Assembly: GCF_047272945.1 (NCBI RefSeq)
Contig: NZ_JBKOPS010000001.1
Span: 124,001-188,000, forward strand
Origin: Rubrolithibacter danxiaensis
Lineage (GTDB): Bacteria > Bacteroidota > Bacteroidia > Sphingobacteriales > Sphingobacteriaceae
Direction of reading: 5' to 3'
DNA length: 64,000 nucleotides
A model generated the notes under the pieces. The model was not told the origin of the DNA. It worked only from the letters and a program-made list of their open reading frames with translations, and did no database searches. The position numbers and the translations under genes were made by a program. This document shows, in pieces, positions 16,857 to 25,423 of this stretch; within the stretch, counting starts at the first letter, position 1; each line of letters opens with the position of its first letter.

Positions 16857-19028
16857 ATGAAAACATTTCTTATGCTGTTTTCCGCATGTGTATTGGGTTT
16901 TTCGGCCCTTGCCCAAAACAGCTCTACCATACAAATAAAAGATGCTAAAAGCAACGAACCTTTATCGGGCGCTACCCTTACTTTTTTAACTATTGATAAA
17001 GCAAGCTCAACAAATGCAAATGGTGAGGCAAGTTTTATTAATATCGCAAAAGGCGAATATCCTTTAGAAATACGCTTTATAGGCTATCATACTAAACGTG
17101 ATACCGTTTCATTCCCTATTGATACTACAAAAATCATTTTACTTGATGCCGCAGAAGAGGAAGAACTGGAGGAAGTAATAGTTTCTTCTACCAGAAGCAG
17201 TCGTACCATTGCCAATATCCCAACCAGAATAGAACTTATTGCCGGCGAAGAGCTAGATGAAAAAGGCAATATGAAACCGGGAGATATCCGTATGCTGTTA
17301 AATGAAAGTACGGGAATTCAAACACAGCAAACTTCTGCTACCAGTGCAAATGCTTCTATCCGCATCCAGGGATTGGACGGGCGCTATACACAAATATTAA
17401 AAGACGGCTTCCCTTTGTATTCCGGAGCTGCAAGTGGACTAGGACTATTACAAACTCCTCCTCTTGACTTAAAACAAGTAGAAGTAATTAAAGGCTCGGC
17501 TTCTACCCTTTATGGAGGCGGCGCAATTGCAGGTTTGGTAAACCTGATCAGAAAAACTCCGGGTGAAGAACGTGAAATTAATTTCCATCTAAACGGCACA
17601 TCTGCAGGAGGTTTAGACCTGAACGGCTTTTATAGTCAGCGTTTTCGTAAAGTTGGAATTACCCTGTTCGCTTCCCGCAACAGCAACGCAGCATATGCCC
17701 CTGGTAATCTTGATCTGACTGCCATCCCAAAGGTTGAACGCTATACGTTTAACCCTAAACTCTTCTTTTATCTCAGCGATAAAACCGAGTTAAACATTGG
17801 AATAAACAGCGCTTTTGAAAATCGGATTGGTGGCGACCTGCATTATATCGACGGAGAAGGAGATGATATTCATCGTTATTTTGAACAAAATAAAACGAAC
17901 CGTTTATCTACTCAATTTTCGCTCGAACATAAGATCAATGCAAACAGCCGGATTAATCTGAAGAACAGCTTAAGCTATTTTAACAGAGCAATTACTATTC
18001 CCGATTACCTGTTTGAAGGGCTTCAGTTTGGAAGTTTCAGTGAAGCCAGTTATTCGTATAATTCTGCTAAAACCGAATGGGTAACTGGCATAAATTTATG
18101 GACTGATCATTTTAAGGAAAATCAGTTAACCTCTGTTCCTTTACGGGATTATAAGCAAACTACGCTCGGAGCCTTTGTTCAAAACAATATCCGGGCAAGT
18201 AAGTGGATGGAACTGGAAGCCGGACTACGGGGAGATTATGCACTGGATTACGGATTTGTTTTTCTCCCTCGACTTTCAGCCTTGTTTAAGATCAGCAATA
18301 AGCTGAGTTCTCGACTTGGAAGCGGGTTTGGATATAAAGAACCAACCATTTTTACCGAAGAAAGCGAGCGCATTCAGTATCAAAAAGTATTGCCTGTTTC
18401 TCCCGAAAAGAATAAACTTGAAAAAAGCTATGGCATCAACTGGGATATTAATTACCGCACACCCTTATTTAAAGATCAGGTTTCTTTTAGTATCAATCAT
18501 TTATTCTTTTACACCTACCTCGCCAATCCCTTAATGCTCGTGCCAATTGCTAATGATCAATATAGTTTTGAAAACCTCCCCGGCCATTTAGACACCCGAG
18601 GTATGGAAACCAATCTAAAACTGGGCTATCAGGATTTTAAATTATTTGTTGGATATAGTCTTACAGATACTAAGATTCACACCAATGGAACACTAATTCA
18701 AAATCCCTTAACTTCTAAACATCGGTTAAACAATGTTTTAATGTACGAAGCAGACGGCAAATGGAAACTCGGGGCCGAAGCATACTACTACAGCAAGCAA
18801 AGATTAACGGATGGCCTCTCTGGTAAACCATACTGGATCTTTGGATTTATGGCAGAGAAATTATGGAAGAACTTTTCTGTATATATTAACTTTGAAAATT
18901 TTACGGATACTCGGCAGACGAGATTTGACAGCATTTATTCCGGTAGCATTACAAACCCTGTTTTCAGGGATATTTATGCCCCTCTTGATGGTTTTGTAAC
19001 GAACGGCGGAATAAAGTTAAGGTTGTAA
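16857..19028 (+). CDS. TonB-dependent outer-membrane receptor
   Basis: A 723-residue receptor. It has a signal peptide (MKTFLMLFSACVLGFSALAQ), a carboxypeptidase-like regulatory domain (about 20-100; KDAKSNEPLSGATLTF), a plug (about 105-230; VIVSSTRSSRTIANIPTRIELI, then VIKGSASTLYGGGAIAGLVNLI) and a 22-strand barrel ending in an aromatic-poor NGGIKLRL tail. With no SusD partner and a Cys-rich DUF6660 protein just upstream, it is more likely a metal or metal-chelate importer than a glycan receptor. The gene ends just before a large palindrome that may serve as its terminator. Confidence 0.9.
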   Translation: MKTFLMLFSACVLGFSALAQNSSTIQIKDAKSNEPLSGATLTFLTIDKASSTNANGEASFINIAKGEYPLEIRFIGYHTKRDTVSFPIDTTKIILLDAAEEEELEEVIVSSTRSSRTIANIPTRIELIAGEELDEKGNMKPGDIRMLLNESTGIQTQQTSATSANASIRIQGLDGRYTQILKDGFPLYSGAASGLGLLQTPPLDLKQVEVIKGSASTLYGGGAIAGLVNLIRKTPGEEREINFHLNGTSAGGLDLNGFYSQRFRKVGITLFASRNSNAAYAPGNLDLTAIPKVERYTFNPKLFFYLSDKTELNIGINSAFENRIGGDLHYIDGEGDDIHRYFEQNKTNRLSTQFSLEHKINANSRINLKNSLSYFNRAITIPDYLFEGLQFGSFSEASYSYNSAKTEWVTGINLWTDHFKENQLTSVPLRDYKQTTLGAFVQNNIRASKWMELEAGLRGDYALDYGFVFLPRLSALFKISNKLSSRLGSGFGYKEPTIFTEESERIQYQKVLPVSPEKNKLEKSYGINWDINYRTPLFKDQVSFSINHLFFYTYLANPLMLVPIANDQYSFENLPGHLDTRGMETNLKLGYQDFKLFVGYSLTDTKIHTNGTLIQNPLTSKHRLNNVLMYEADGKWKLGAEAYYYSKQRLTDGLSGKPYWIFGFMAEKLWKNFSVYINFENFTDTRQTRFDSIYSGSITNPVFRDIYAPLDGFVTNGGIKLRL

Positions 19029-19036
19029 TAATAAGG

Positions 19037-19146
19037 GTATCCAAAAGTGTCTGTTTCTAAGCAAGAAGGATTGTAACAGCTGAAGAAATGTATTTTAATA
19101 ACAATCAATACTTGTTGCACTCCTTTGCGATGATACTTTTGGATAC
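19037..19146. repeat. 110-base imperfect palindrome (terminator or MITE-like)
   Basis: Outer arms GTATCCAAAAGTGTC (19037-19051) and GATACTTTTGGATAC (19132-19146) pair with one wobble over 15 bases. Inside, GCAAGAAGGATTGTAACA pairs imperfectly with TGTTGCACTCCTTTGC, so the whole unit folds into one long interrupted hairpin, followed by TTCTTTTT. It may end receptor transcription, or be a small non-autonomous element with terminal inverted repeats; no clear target duplication is visible. Confidence 0.6.
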
Positions 19147-19195
19147 TTCTTTTTATCACTTGTAACACATACAATTTTTGCAACTAATACCATTT

Positions 19196-19240
19196 TGTGA
19201 CCCAGGTCATTTTAAATCTTACAAAAGAAAAGTAAACTTG
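19196..19240 (+). promoter_or_regulatory. Crp/Fnr-type operator and -7 element before heme A synthase
   Basis: Operator TGTGACCCAGGTCAT begins at 19196 and TAAACTTG (7 of 8 to TAnnTTTG) begins at 19233, 37 bases later. Two further promoters in this window (22142 and 23990) have the same half-site pattern TGTrAC-N4-rTCAy at exactly this spacing. The operator centre lies about 41-42 bases before the expected transcription start, the class II activator position. Confidence 0.7.
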
Positions 19241-19290
19241 CCAGCCTTATACTTGAGAATATCCTCTCACAAACTGGAAGCATTTTCTAA

Positions 19291-20331
19291 ATGAACTCAA
19301 CAACAAACACACGCCCGGTTGCTGCCTGGTTATACCTGGGTGTTTTCATGATCCTTGTACAGGTTTTATTGGGAGGCATCACCCGTTTAACTGGCTCCGG
19401 ATTATCCATCACAGAATGGAAACCCCTTCTTGGCGCTATCCCTCCTGTTTCTGAACAAGACTGGAATCTAGCGTTTAAAAAATATCAGCAGATAGCCCAG
19501 TTCAAATACATTAATAATCATTTTACCCTTTCTGATTTTAAATACATTTATTTCTGGGAGTGGCTGCACCGCAATTGGGCACGTTTAATGGGAATTGTCT
19601 TTATCATTCCATTTATCTACTTCATATTGAAGAAAAAAATAGACCGCCGCCTGATTGCTTCATTTATTCTGCTGTTTATTCTGGCCGCATTACAGGGCCT
19701 TATCGGTTGGATTATGGTTCAAAGTGGCCTTAATTCTGAAAATACTTCTGTAAGCCATCTGCGCCTGGCTATCCATTTTATTGCAGCGCTTATACTGTTA
19801 TGCTATGTTTTGTGGCTGGCATTCAGGTTTAGTATTTCTGATGAAGGGACAAGTTATTCACCTTTTCTCAGACGATTAAACCTTGTTTTACTTGTACTGC
19901 TAACTATCCAGCTAACGTATGGAGCTTTTATGGCAGGTTCGCATGCTGCACTTGCCGCTCGCACCTGGCCTGATATTAACGGCACCTGGTGGCCCGCCGG
20001 AATGTTCAAACAAAACGGTTTCTTAACCGATATAGCGCATAATCTTTATACCATACAATTTATTCATCGCAACCTGGCTTACCTTATTACCATTTTAATT
20101 CTTGTATGGTACTTAAGGGCCGCACATTTGCCCGCTGACAACAAATTGAAAAAAGTTCGTTTCTACCCTCTTGTACTGGTTTTACTCCAGGTAGCACTCG
20201 GGGTTTTTACCTTATTAAACAGTGAATTTCGCGTTCCGCTAGCTTACGGTGCTGCGCATCAGCTAACGGGTATCCTTTTATTGATGTCGCTGTTATTCAC
20301 TCTGTTTTTAAACAGGAAAAAAGCTTCTTAA
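19291..20331 (+). CDS. ctaA: Heme A synthase (COX15/CtaA family)
   Basis: A 346-residue, eight-helix protein that oxidizes the C8 methyl of heme O to make heme A for cytochrome oxidase. The four conserved heme-ligand His are present: H93 (EWLHRNWARLMG), H162 (LRLAIHFIAA), H259 (QFIHRNLAYL) and H323 (AYGAAHQLTG). The family start VLLGGITRLTGSGLSITEWKP is clear. No cysteine pair is seen in the first outer loop, so it belongs to the Cys-less COX15 type. No heme O synthase lies beside it. The promoter bears a Crp/Fnr-type operator shared with the sulfur genes downstream. Confidence 0.94.
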   Translation: MNSTTNTRPVAAWLYLGVFMILVQVLLGGITRLTGSGLSITEWKPLLGAIPPVSEQDWNLAFKKYQQIAQFKYINNHFTLSDFKYIYFWEWLHRNWARLMGIVFIIPFIYFILKKKIDRRLIASFILLFILAALQGLIGWIMVQSGLNSENTSVSHLRLAIHFIAALILLCYVLWLAFRFSISDEGTSYSPFLRRLNLVLLVLLTIQLTYGAFMAGSHAALAARTWPDINGTWWPAGMFKQNGFLTDIAHNLYTIQFIHRNLAYLITILILVWYLRAAHLPADNKLKKVRFYPLVLVLLQVALGVFTLLNSEFRVPLAYGAAHQLTGILLLMSLLFTLFLNRKKAS

Positions 20332-20342
20332 GCTATTATTCG

Positions 20343-20350
20343 TAGTTTTG
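20343..20350 (+). promoter_or_regulatory. -7 element TAGTTTTG before the ketosynthase gene
   Basis: A perfect TAnnTTTG lies 20 bases before the ATG at 20370, in the short gap after heme A synthase. It would give the ketosynthase-Crp pair its own promoter. No Crp box is found 37 bases upstream, so the regulator gene itself does not share that operator. Confidence 0.55.
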
Positions 20351-20369
20351 CCTCCCCTGGGATATACAA

Positions 20370-21533
20370 ATGACAAACATGAAGATTGCAATTACCGGTT
20401 ACGGGAGTATTTCACCTCTAGGCGCTGATGAAGATGTTATTTGGGAAAATTATCTTAATCAACGGCATTGCTTTATAAAAACACCCTTCGGTAACGGGAA
20501 AGAATGGACCGCTCCACTTTTAGGCGAAGCCTGCCCGGAAATAAAATCTTTAAGTAATGAAAATTCTAAATACAAATCGCTGGATCCAAGTGTATGGTAC
20601 GCGATGGCGGCATCGAGAAAAGCAGTTAAACTGGCTGGCTGGAGAACTGATGAAGATTTCGGCATTAACATCGGCTCCTCACGCGGAGCTACAATAAGTT
20701 TTGAAAAATATTATTCCCAATTTATTGAAAACGACCGTTCATTCGTTGACCCGCTTGCTTCACCTACCACTACTTTAGGCAACATTGCCAGCTGGGTAGC
20801 CGCCGACTTAGGTGCAAAGGGTCCGGCAATATCACATTCCATTACCTGTTCTACTGCGCTGCATGCAGTAGTGAATGCGGCAGTATGGTTAAAATCGGGC
20901 TTTTGTACCCGTTTTTTAGCAGGTGGCAGTGAAAGTGCTTTAACTCCCTTTACCATAGCTCAGATGAAAGCTTTAAAGATTTATTCCCAGCTGGAGGAAA
21001 GCTATCCCTGCCGCTCAATGGAAATGAATAAAAAGCAGAATACCATGATTCTGGGAGAAGGCGCTGCAAGTTTTTGCCTGGAAGCTGACTCCGACTCTGC
21101 ATTTGCCTATATAACGGGAATTGGTTACGGAACGGAAGTTATCAAGCACGGGGTTTCCATAACCGATGATGCTTTCTGTTTACAGCAATCCATGAAAATG
21201 GCCCTTAAGGCTCATGATCCCCAAAGTGTGGATGCAATTGTGATGCACTCTCCCGGAACAATTAAAGGAGACAGCTCAGAAAGAAATGCCATAGAGGCAG
21301 TTTTCGGCTCTTACCTGCCGCTGTTAACATCTAATAAATGGAAAATCGGACATACTTTTGGTGCTTCAGGAGCATTAAGCATGGAAATGGCTTTGCTTAT
21401 GATGAAAAACAACACATTCATACAAGCTCCTTACTTAGCTCCTCAAAACAGTAACAGGACTTTAAAGAAAGTTCTCATTAATGCGGTAGGTTTCGGTGGC
21501 AATGCGGTTAGTATTTTAATGGAAACAGATTAA
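20370..21533 (+). CDS. Beta-ketoacyl synthase (stand-alone, divergent)
   Basis: A 387-residue thiolase-fold ketosynthase. The catalytic Cys lies in ITCSTALHAV, the first His in MHSPGTIKGDSSE (the usual HGTGT is changed to HSPGT) and the second His with Lys in KWKIGHTFGASGALS. An AITGYGSISPLG N terminus is typical. It condenses acyl groups in fatty acid or specialised lipid synthesis. Its divergence from housekeeping FabF and its isolation from acyl carrier protein or other FAS genes suggest a specialised product. The Crp/Fnr regulator begins four bases after its stop, so the two are cotranscribed. An alternative start ATG lies at 20379. Confidence 0.85.
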   Translation: MTNMKIAITGYGSISPLGADEDVIWENYLNQRHCFIKTPFGNGKEWTAPLLGEACPEIKSLSNENSKYKSLDPSVWYAMAASRKAVKLAGWRTDEDFGINIGSSRGATISFEKYYSQFIENDRSFVDPLASPTTTLGNIASWVAADLGAKGPAISHSITCSTALHAVVNAAVWLKSGFCTRFLAGGSESALTPFTIAQMKALKIYSQLEESYPCRSMEMNKKQNTMILGEGAASFCLEADSDSAFAYITGIGYGTEVIKHGVSITDDAFCLQQSMKMALKAHDPQSVDAIVMHSPGTIKGDSSERNAIEAVFGSYLPLLTSNKWKIGHTFGASGALSMEMALLMMKNNTFIQAPYLAPQNSNRTLKKVLINAVGFGGNAVSILMETD

Positions 21534-21537
21534 CGGA

Positions 21538-22146
21538 ATGAAATTATTTAATCCCTTATTAGAGCAGGAGGTTCGGGCAAACGGCATTCAAAAAAGTCTG
21601 GCTGCAGAAACTGTTTTACTGCAGGAAAACAGTTATATACGCTCTATTCCTATTGTCTTATCGGGCAGCATCCGTGTAATGCGAAAGGATGAAGAAGGAA
21701 AGGAAATGTTGCTTTACTATATTAAGCCCGGCGAAAGTTGCATCATGTCTTTTTTGGCGGGAATTCATGACGATACCAGCAAAGTGCGTGCAATTGTGGA
21801 AGAAGCAGCAGAAGTGCTTTTCGTTCCTGTAACTAAAGCCAGCGAGTGGATTAAAAAGTATCCTGAATGGACCGACTTTATTTTCAAATTATACCATCAG
21901 CGGTTTGAAGAGCTGTTAACTGTTATCAATGCGGTAGCTTTTCAGAAATTAGACGACCGGATTGTGGAGCTGCTGCGAAAAAAATCCGATATATATCAAT
22001 CAAAAGAGATTTCAACCACTCATCAGCAATTGGCAGAAGAATTAGGAACTACACGTGAAGTAGTATCGCGTTTACTTAAACAAATGGAGAAGCAAGGGAT
22101 GATAGAGCTGCTCAGAAATAAGATAATCCTTTTATCTGCTTTGTAA
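21538..22146 (+). CDS. Crp/Fnr-family transcriptional regulator
   Basis: A 202-residue regulator: cyclic-nucleotide-binding-like beta-roll (about 10-120; LLQENSYIRSIPIVLSGSIRV), dimer helix, and winged helix (about 140-202) with recognition helix TTREVVSRLLKQME. The R-E-x2-S-R pattern lies between Crp and Fnr types and fits a TGTrA-like half-site. There is only one cysteine in the sensor half (C68), so it does not carry an Fnr-type 4Fe-4S cluster. The gene sits directly before the sulfur operon, and a matching operator overlaps its own 3' end (22142). It is the prime candidate for binding the three shared operators here. Its signal is unknown. Confidence 0.9.
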   Translation: MKLFNPLLEQEVRANGIQKSLAAETVLLQENSYIRSIPIVLSGSIRVMRKDEEGKEMLLYYIKPGESCIMSFLAGIHDDTSKVRAIVEEAAEVLFVPVTKASEWIKKYPEWTDFIFKLYHQRFEELLTVINAVAFQKLDDRIVELLRKKSDIYQSKEISTTHQQLAEELGTTREVVSRLLKQMEKQGMIELLRNKIILLSAL

Positions 22147-22186
22147 CCAAGATCACTAAAACGCACAATTGAAACCTTTAGCTTTG
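22142..22186 (+). promoter_or_regulatory. Crp/Fnr-type operator and -7 element before the TauE/YeeE operon
   Basis: Operator TGTAACCAAGATCAC begins at 22142, overlapping the end of the Crp/Fnr gene. A perfect -7 element TAGCTTTG begins at 22179, 37 bases later. No -33 box at normal spacing is seen, consistent with an activator replacing it. The leader to the ATG at 22205 is short. Confidence 0.75.
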
Positions 22187-22204
22187 TGCAACTTTTAGTT
22201 ATTG

Positions 22205-22993
22205 ATGGAGTTTATTGGTTATTTTGCCTCGGTATTTGTAGGCTTTTCATTGGGTTTAGTTGGTGCCGGTGGTTCCATTCTTACTGTTCCAATCCTGGTG
22301 TACTTTTTTGCTGTTGAGCCCACATTAGCAACAACTTATTCATTATTTATTGTAGGAATAACAAGCCTTATAGGATGGTATAGTCATTTTACACAAAAAA
22401 ATATACAACTAAATATTGCCTTTTTCTTTGGCCTCCCATCATTAATAACAGTTTTTCTGATGAGAAGATATGTGATGCAACACATTCCTCATTACTTGTT
22501 TACTATTAACGGTTTTACAGTTACTAAATCCATCCTTCTTATGGTGGTATTTTCGATAACCATGATTGTAGCAGCTGTCTCTATGATTAATCCACAAAGC
22601 AGGCAGAATACACTTGAAAATAAGGGTTATACTTATCAGACATTAATTATACAAGGTGCACTTACCGGCATAATTACCGGGTTTGTGGGTGTCGGAGGCG
22701 GTTTTTTAATTATCCCCAGCCTGATATTTTTCGGGGGCATTTCTATGAAACAGGCTGTCGGAACTTCGTTGCTGATTATGTCTGTAAGCTCTTTGTTTGG
22801 TGTTATAGGAGATTTGATGGATAACGTAACAATTAACTATCAGTTCCTGGCTGTATTTGCTGCTTTTGCATCTATTGGAATTATTACAGGAAGTAAATTC
22901 TCAAGAAAAATTAATGAAGAGCAATTAAAGCCGGCTTTTGGATGGTTTGTATTAGTAATAGGAGTAATAATCCTTATAAAAGAATTTATATAA
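22205..22993 (+). CDS. TauE/SafE-family sulfite or sulfur-compound exporter
   Basis: A 262-residue membrane protein with about eight helices in two inverted halves. Each half begins with the family signature: VGFSLGLVGAGGSILTVP near the N terminus and GFVGVGGGFLIIPSL at about residues 160-175. The family exports sulfite, sulfoacetate or related anions. The ATG at 22205 is preferred to an upstream in-frame TTG at 22202. It heads an operon with two YeeE-family halves 11 and 4 bases apart. In the context of the persulfide dioxygenase downstream, it would remove sulfite made from persulfide oxidation. Confidence 0.9.
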   Translation: MEFIGYFASVFVGFSLGLVGAGGSILTVPILVYFFAVEPTLATTYSLFIVGITSLIGWYSHFTQKNIQLNIAFFFGLPSLITVFLMRRYVMQHIPHYLFTINGFTVTKSILLMVVFSITMIVAAVSMINPQSRQNTLENKGYTYQTLIIQGALTGIITGFVGVGGGFLIIPSLIFFGGISMKQAVGTSLLIMSVSSLFGVIGDLMDNVTINYQFLAVFAAFASIGIITGSKFSRKINEEQLKPAFGWFVLVIGVIILIKEFI

Positions 22994-23003
22994 TTTAGAG
23001 AAC

Positions 23004-23567
23004 ATGTTTGAACAATTAAAACAGCCCTGGCCCTGGTATATTGCGGGCCCGCTTATAGGACTTATAATTCCTGCCTTATTGATTTCGGGCAATAAAGCAT
23101 TTGGTATTTCTTCTTCTCTGAAGCATATCTGTGCCGCGTGCGTGCCGGCCAACATCAACTTTTTTAAATATGACTGGAAAAAAGAAAGCTGGAATCTATT
23201 TTTCATAAGCGGCATACTAATTGGTGCCTGGATAGCCACTTATTTTTTATCATTCCCAGATCCTGTAGCTATCAGCACACAAACAAAAGAAATGCTGCAC
23301 CAGCAAGGAGTAAAAGATTTTAGCGGATTAATGCCAGCTGATATTTTTAGTCTCAAACAACTCTTTACCTTAAAAAGCCTTGTGTTTTTTATTCTGGGAG
23401 GATTTATGGTAGGCTTTGGCACCCGTTATGCCGATGGCTGTACGTCGGGCCATTCTATTATGGGAATAGCAAATTTACAGTGGCCTTCGCTGGTAGCAAC
23501 CTGCTGCTTCATGCTTGGCGGTATTTTAATGTCGTGGTTTATCTTACCTTATTTACTTCAGCTTTAA
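23004..23567 (+). CDS. YeeE/YedE-family transporter, first half
   Basis: A 187-residue membrane protein matching one half of YeeE, which moves thiosulfate through cysteine-lined sites. Key features are GFGTRYADGCTSGHSIMG (C146 in the helix-loop, with the conserved GTR and CTSGH) and a second pair C43/C46 (HICAACVP). It has about five helices. In many Bacteroidota, YeeE is split in two adjacent genes, and the second half follows three bases after this stop. Together with TauE/SafE and the MBL-rhodanese enzyme it forms a sulfur uptake and detoxification set. Confidence 0.88.
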   Translation: MFEQLKQPWPWYIAGPLIGLIIPALLISGNKAFGISSSLKHICAACVPANINFFKYDWKKESWNLFFISGILIGAWIATYFLSFPDPVAISTQTKEMLHQQGVKDFSGLMPADIFSLKQLFTLKSLVFFILGGFMVGFGTRYADGCTSGHSIMGIANLQWPSLVATCCFMLGGILMSWFILPYLLQL

Positions 23568-23570
23568 TTA

Positions 23571-23981
23571 ATGAAAAATTTTAAATACCTTTTTTTTGGA
23601 ATAATTTTCGGGATAATCCTGGTAAAATCGGAGGTGATATCCTGGTTCAGGATACAGGAAATGTTTCATTTTCAGGCTTTCCACATGTTTGGAATAATTG
23701 GCAGTGCAATTTTTACGGGAATGATCTCCATCCTGCTTATCAAACGATTCAAGATTAAAACCATCAACGGTGAAACAATTCAAATCCAGAATAAAAAATT
23801 TACCTGGGGAAATGTATATGGCGGACTTATTTTTGGTTTAGGATGGGCTATAACGGGAGCTTGTCCAGGCCCTTTATTTGCCCAGATAGGCAGCGGTTTC
23901 CTTGTTGTCGCTATAACACTGTTTAGCGCCATTGCCGGGACCTGGGTTTACGGATTAATACGTGAAAAATTACCTCATTAA
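23571..23981 (+). CDS. YeeE/YedE-family transporter, second half (DUF6691-like)
   Basis: A 136-residue membrane protein with four helices. The signature NVYGGLIFGLGWAITGACPGPLFAQIG (about 81-107) holds the conserved Cys98 before PGP, matching the second YeeE repeat. It would pair with the first half to form the complete thiosulfate-conducting pore. The start comes three bases after the previous stop; the Crp-type operator for the next gene begins nine bases after this stop. Confidence 0.87.
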   Translation: MKNFKYLFFGIIFGIILVKSEVISWFRIQEMFHFQAFHMFGIIGSAIFTGMISILLIKRFKIKTINGETIQIQNKKFTWGNVYGGLIFGLGWAITGACPGPLFAQIGSGFLVVAITLFSAIAGTWVYGLIREKLPH

Positions 23982-23989
23982 ATTTTTCA

Positions 23990-24034
23990 TGTAACTTATA
24001 TCACTAAAAAAGATAAATAGAGCCCTCATCTTTG
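23990..24034 (+). promoter_or_regulatory. Crp/Fnr-type operator and -7 element before the persulfide dioxygenase
   Basis: Operator TGTAACTTATATCAC begins at 23990, and CATCTTTG (7 of 8 to TAnnTTTG) begins at 24027, again exactly 37 bases later. The operator shares TGTAAC, ATCAC and the trailing TAAA with the 22142 site, and the N4 spacer differs, as expected of a two-half-site operator. Confidence 0.75.
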
Positions 24035-24053
24035 TAGCTGCAAAAACTAAATT

Positions 24054-25406
24054 ATGATTATTCAACAATTTGAAGATAAAAACCTTGCGCATTTTTCTTA
24101 TGCTGTAGTAAGTGAATGTGAGGCTAAAATAGTACTCATCGATCCGGCCAGAGACATCAAACCTTATTTAGACTTTGCAGCAACGCATAATGCAACAATA
24201 ATTGCTGTAATCGAAACACATCCGCACGCCGATTTTATCAGTGGCCATTTTGAAATTCAAAAGAAAACAGGAGCAACCCTTTACTGTTCAAAACTGCTTG
24301 CAGCTGATTATCCGCATCAAACCTTCGATGAAGGAAATGTTTTAGAATTCGGAAAGATAAAACTGAAAGCATTAAACACTCCAGGCCATTCGCCGGATAG
24401 CATCAGTATTGTACTGGAGCATAACGGAAAGGATAAAGCAGTTTTCACCGGCGATACGCTCTTTATAGGTGATTGCGGAAGGCCGGACTTAAGGGAAACT
24501 GCCGGAAATATGACAGCAGAAAGAAAGGAACTTGCACGGCAGATGTATTATTCATTAAGACAAAAATTAGCTACTCTGTCAGATGATGTACTGGTTTATC
24601 CGGCACACGGAGCAGGAACACTTTGCGGCAAAGCCTTGCTTAAGGCTAATCAAAGCACCATAGGTGCAGAAAAAAGCAGTAATTGGTCTTTACAGGAAAT
24701 GGATGAAAATCAATTTGTTGAAGCGCTTATCTCTGATCAGCCTTTTGTTCCGAAATACTTTCCTTTTGACGTGGAATTAAACAAAAAAGGAGCAGAAAAT
24801 ATAGAAGAAGCACTTTCAAAGATCAGCATTGGATATCCGATAAAAACAAAAGCCGAAGCGGAAAGAATACAAAAGAATGTTTTAATTGTTGACAGCCGAC
24901 CATCAGACAAGTATCAGGCATCTCACCTACCAAACTCCATCAATATAATGGCTAATGGAAAGTTTGAAACCTGGTTGGGAAGCATTGTAAATCCGGGCGA
25001 AAAGTTCTACCTGGCAGCAGAGGATGAAGAAACAGTAGCCGGTTTATTAAAACGAATCGCTAAAATCGGGTACGAAGATGCTGTTGAAGAAGCCTTTGTT
25101 TTAGATTATGGCGAATTGAATTTCCCTCAGATTGATTTACAGGAATTAAAAAAAGATCCTTCAGCCTATACTATAATTGATATCCGAAACAGAGCTGAAG
25201 CAAATGGAAAATCTATTTTCCCTCATTCTGTTAATATTCCCCTACCAGAATTACGCGAAAGAATACAGGAAGTTCCAAAGAACAAACCGGTGCTTGTACA
25301 TTGTGCCGGAGGTACGCGAAGTGCTGCAGGAAGCTCCCTGTTAGCTTCTGCACTTCCGGAAATGCAGGTAGTGGATTTAGGAAAAGCCGTAAAAGATTTC
25401 CAATAA
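24054..25406 (+). CDS. Persulfide dioxygenase-rhodanese fusion (MBL fold, CstB-like)
   Basis: A 450-residue fusion. The metallo-beta-lactamase domain (about 1-235) has H56-x-H58-x-D60-x4-H65 (THPHADFISGH) and FTGDTLFIGDCGRPDLR, the motif set of ETHE1-type non-heme iron persulfide dioxygenases, which oxidize glutathione- or other persulfides to sulfite. Two rhodanese-like domains follow: the first (about 260-355) lacks a catalytic Cys; the second (about 358-450) has C417 in VHCAGGTRSA. This matches the Staphylococcus CstB layout, in which sulfite and persulfide are turned into thiosulfate. It has its own Crp-type promoter and is followed 17 bases later by a thioredoxin-like protein. Confidence 0.92.
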   Translation: MIIQQFEDKNLAHFSYAVVSECEAKIVLIDPARDIKPYLDFAATHNATIIAVIETHPHADFISGHFEIQKKTGATLYCSKLLAADYPHQTFDEGNVLEFGKIKLKALNTPGHSPDSISIVLEHNGKDKAVFTGDTLFIGDCGRPDLRETAGNMTAERKELARQMYYSLRQKLATLSDDVLVYPAHGAGTLCGKALLKANQSTIGAEKSSNWSLQEMDENQFVEALISDQPFVPKYFPFDVELNKKGAENIEEALSKISIGYPIKTKAEAERIQKNVLIVDSRPSDKYQASHLPNSINIMANGKFETWLGSIVNPGEKFYLAAEDEETVAGLLKRIAKIGYEDAVEEAFVLDYGELNFPQIDLQELKKDPSAYTIIDIRNRAEANGKSIFPHSVNIPLPELRERIQEVPKNKPVLVHCAGGTRSAAGSSLLASALPEMQVVDLGKAVKDFQ

Positions 25407-25423
25407 CTTATTAACAAATTAAA

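Noticed and set aside
19161..19177. Another TGTAAC half-site upstream of heme A synthase
   Set aside because: The second half-site (ACAAT) is poor and no -7 element lies 37 bases downstream.
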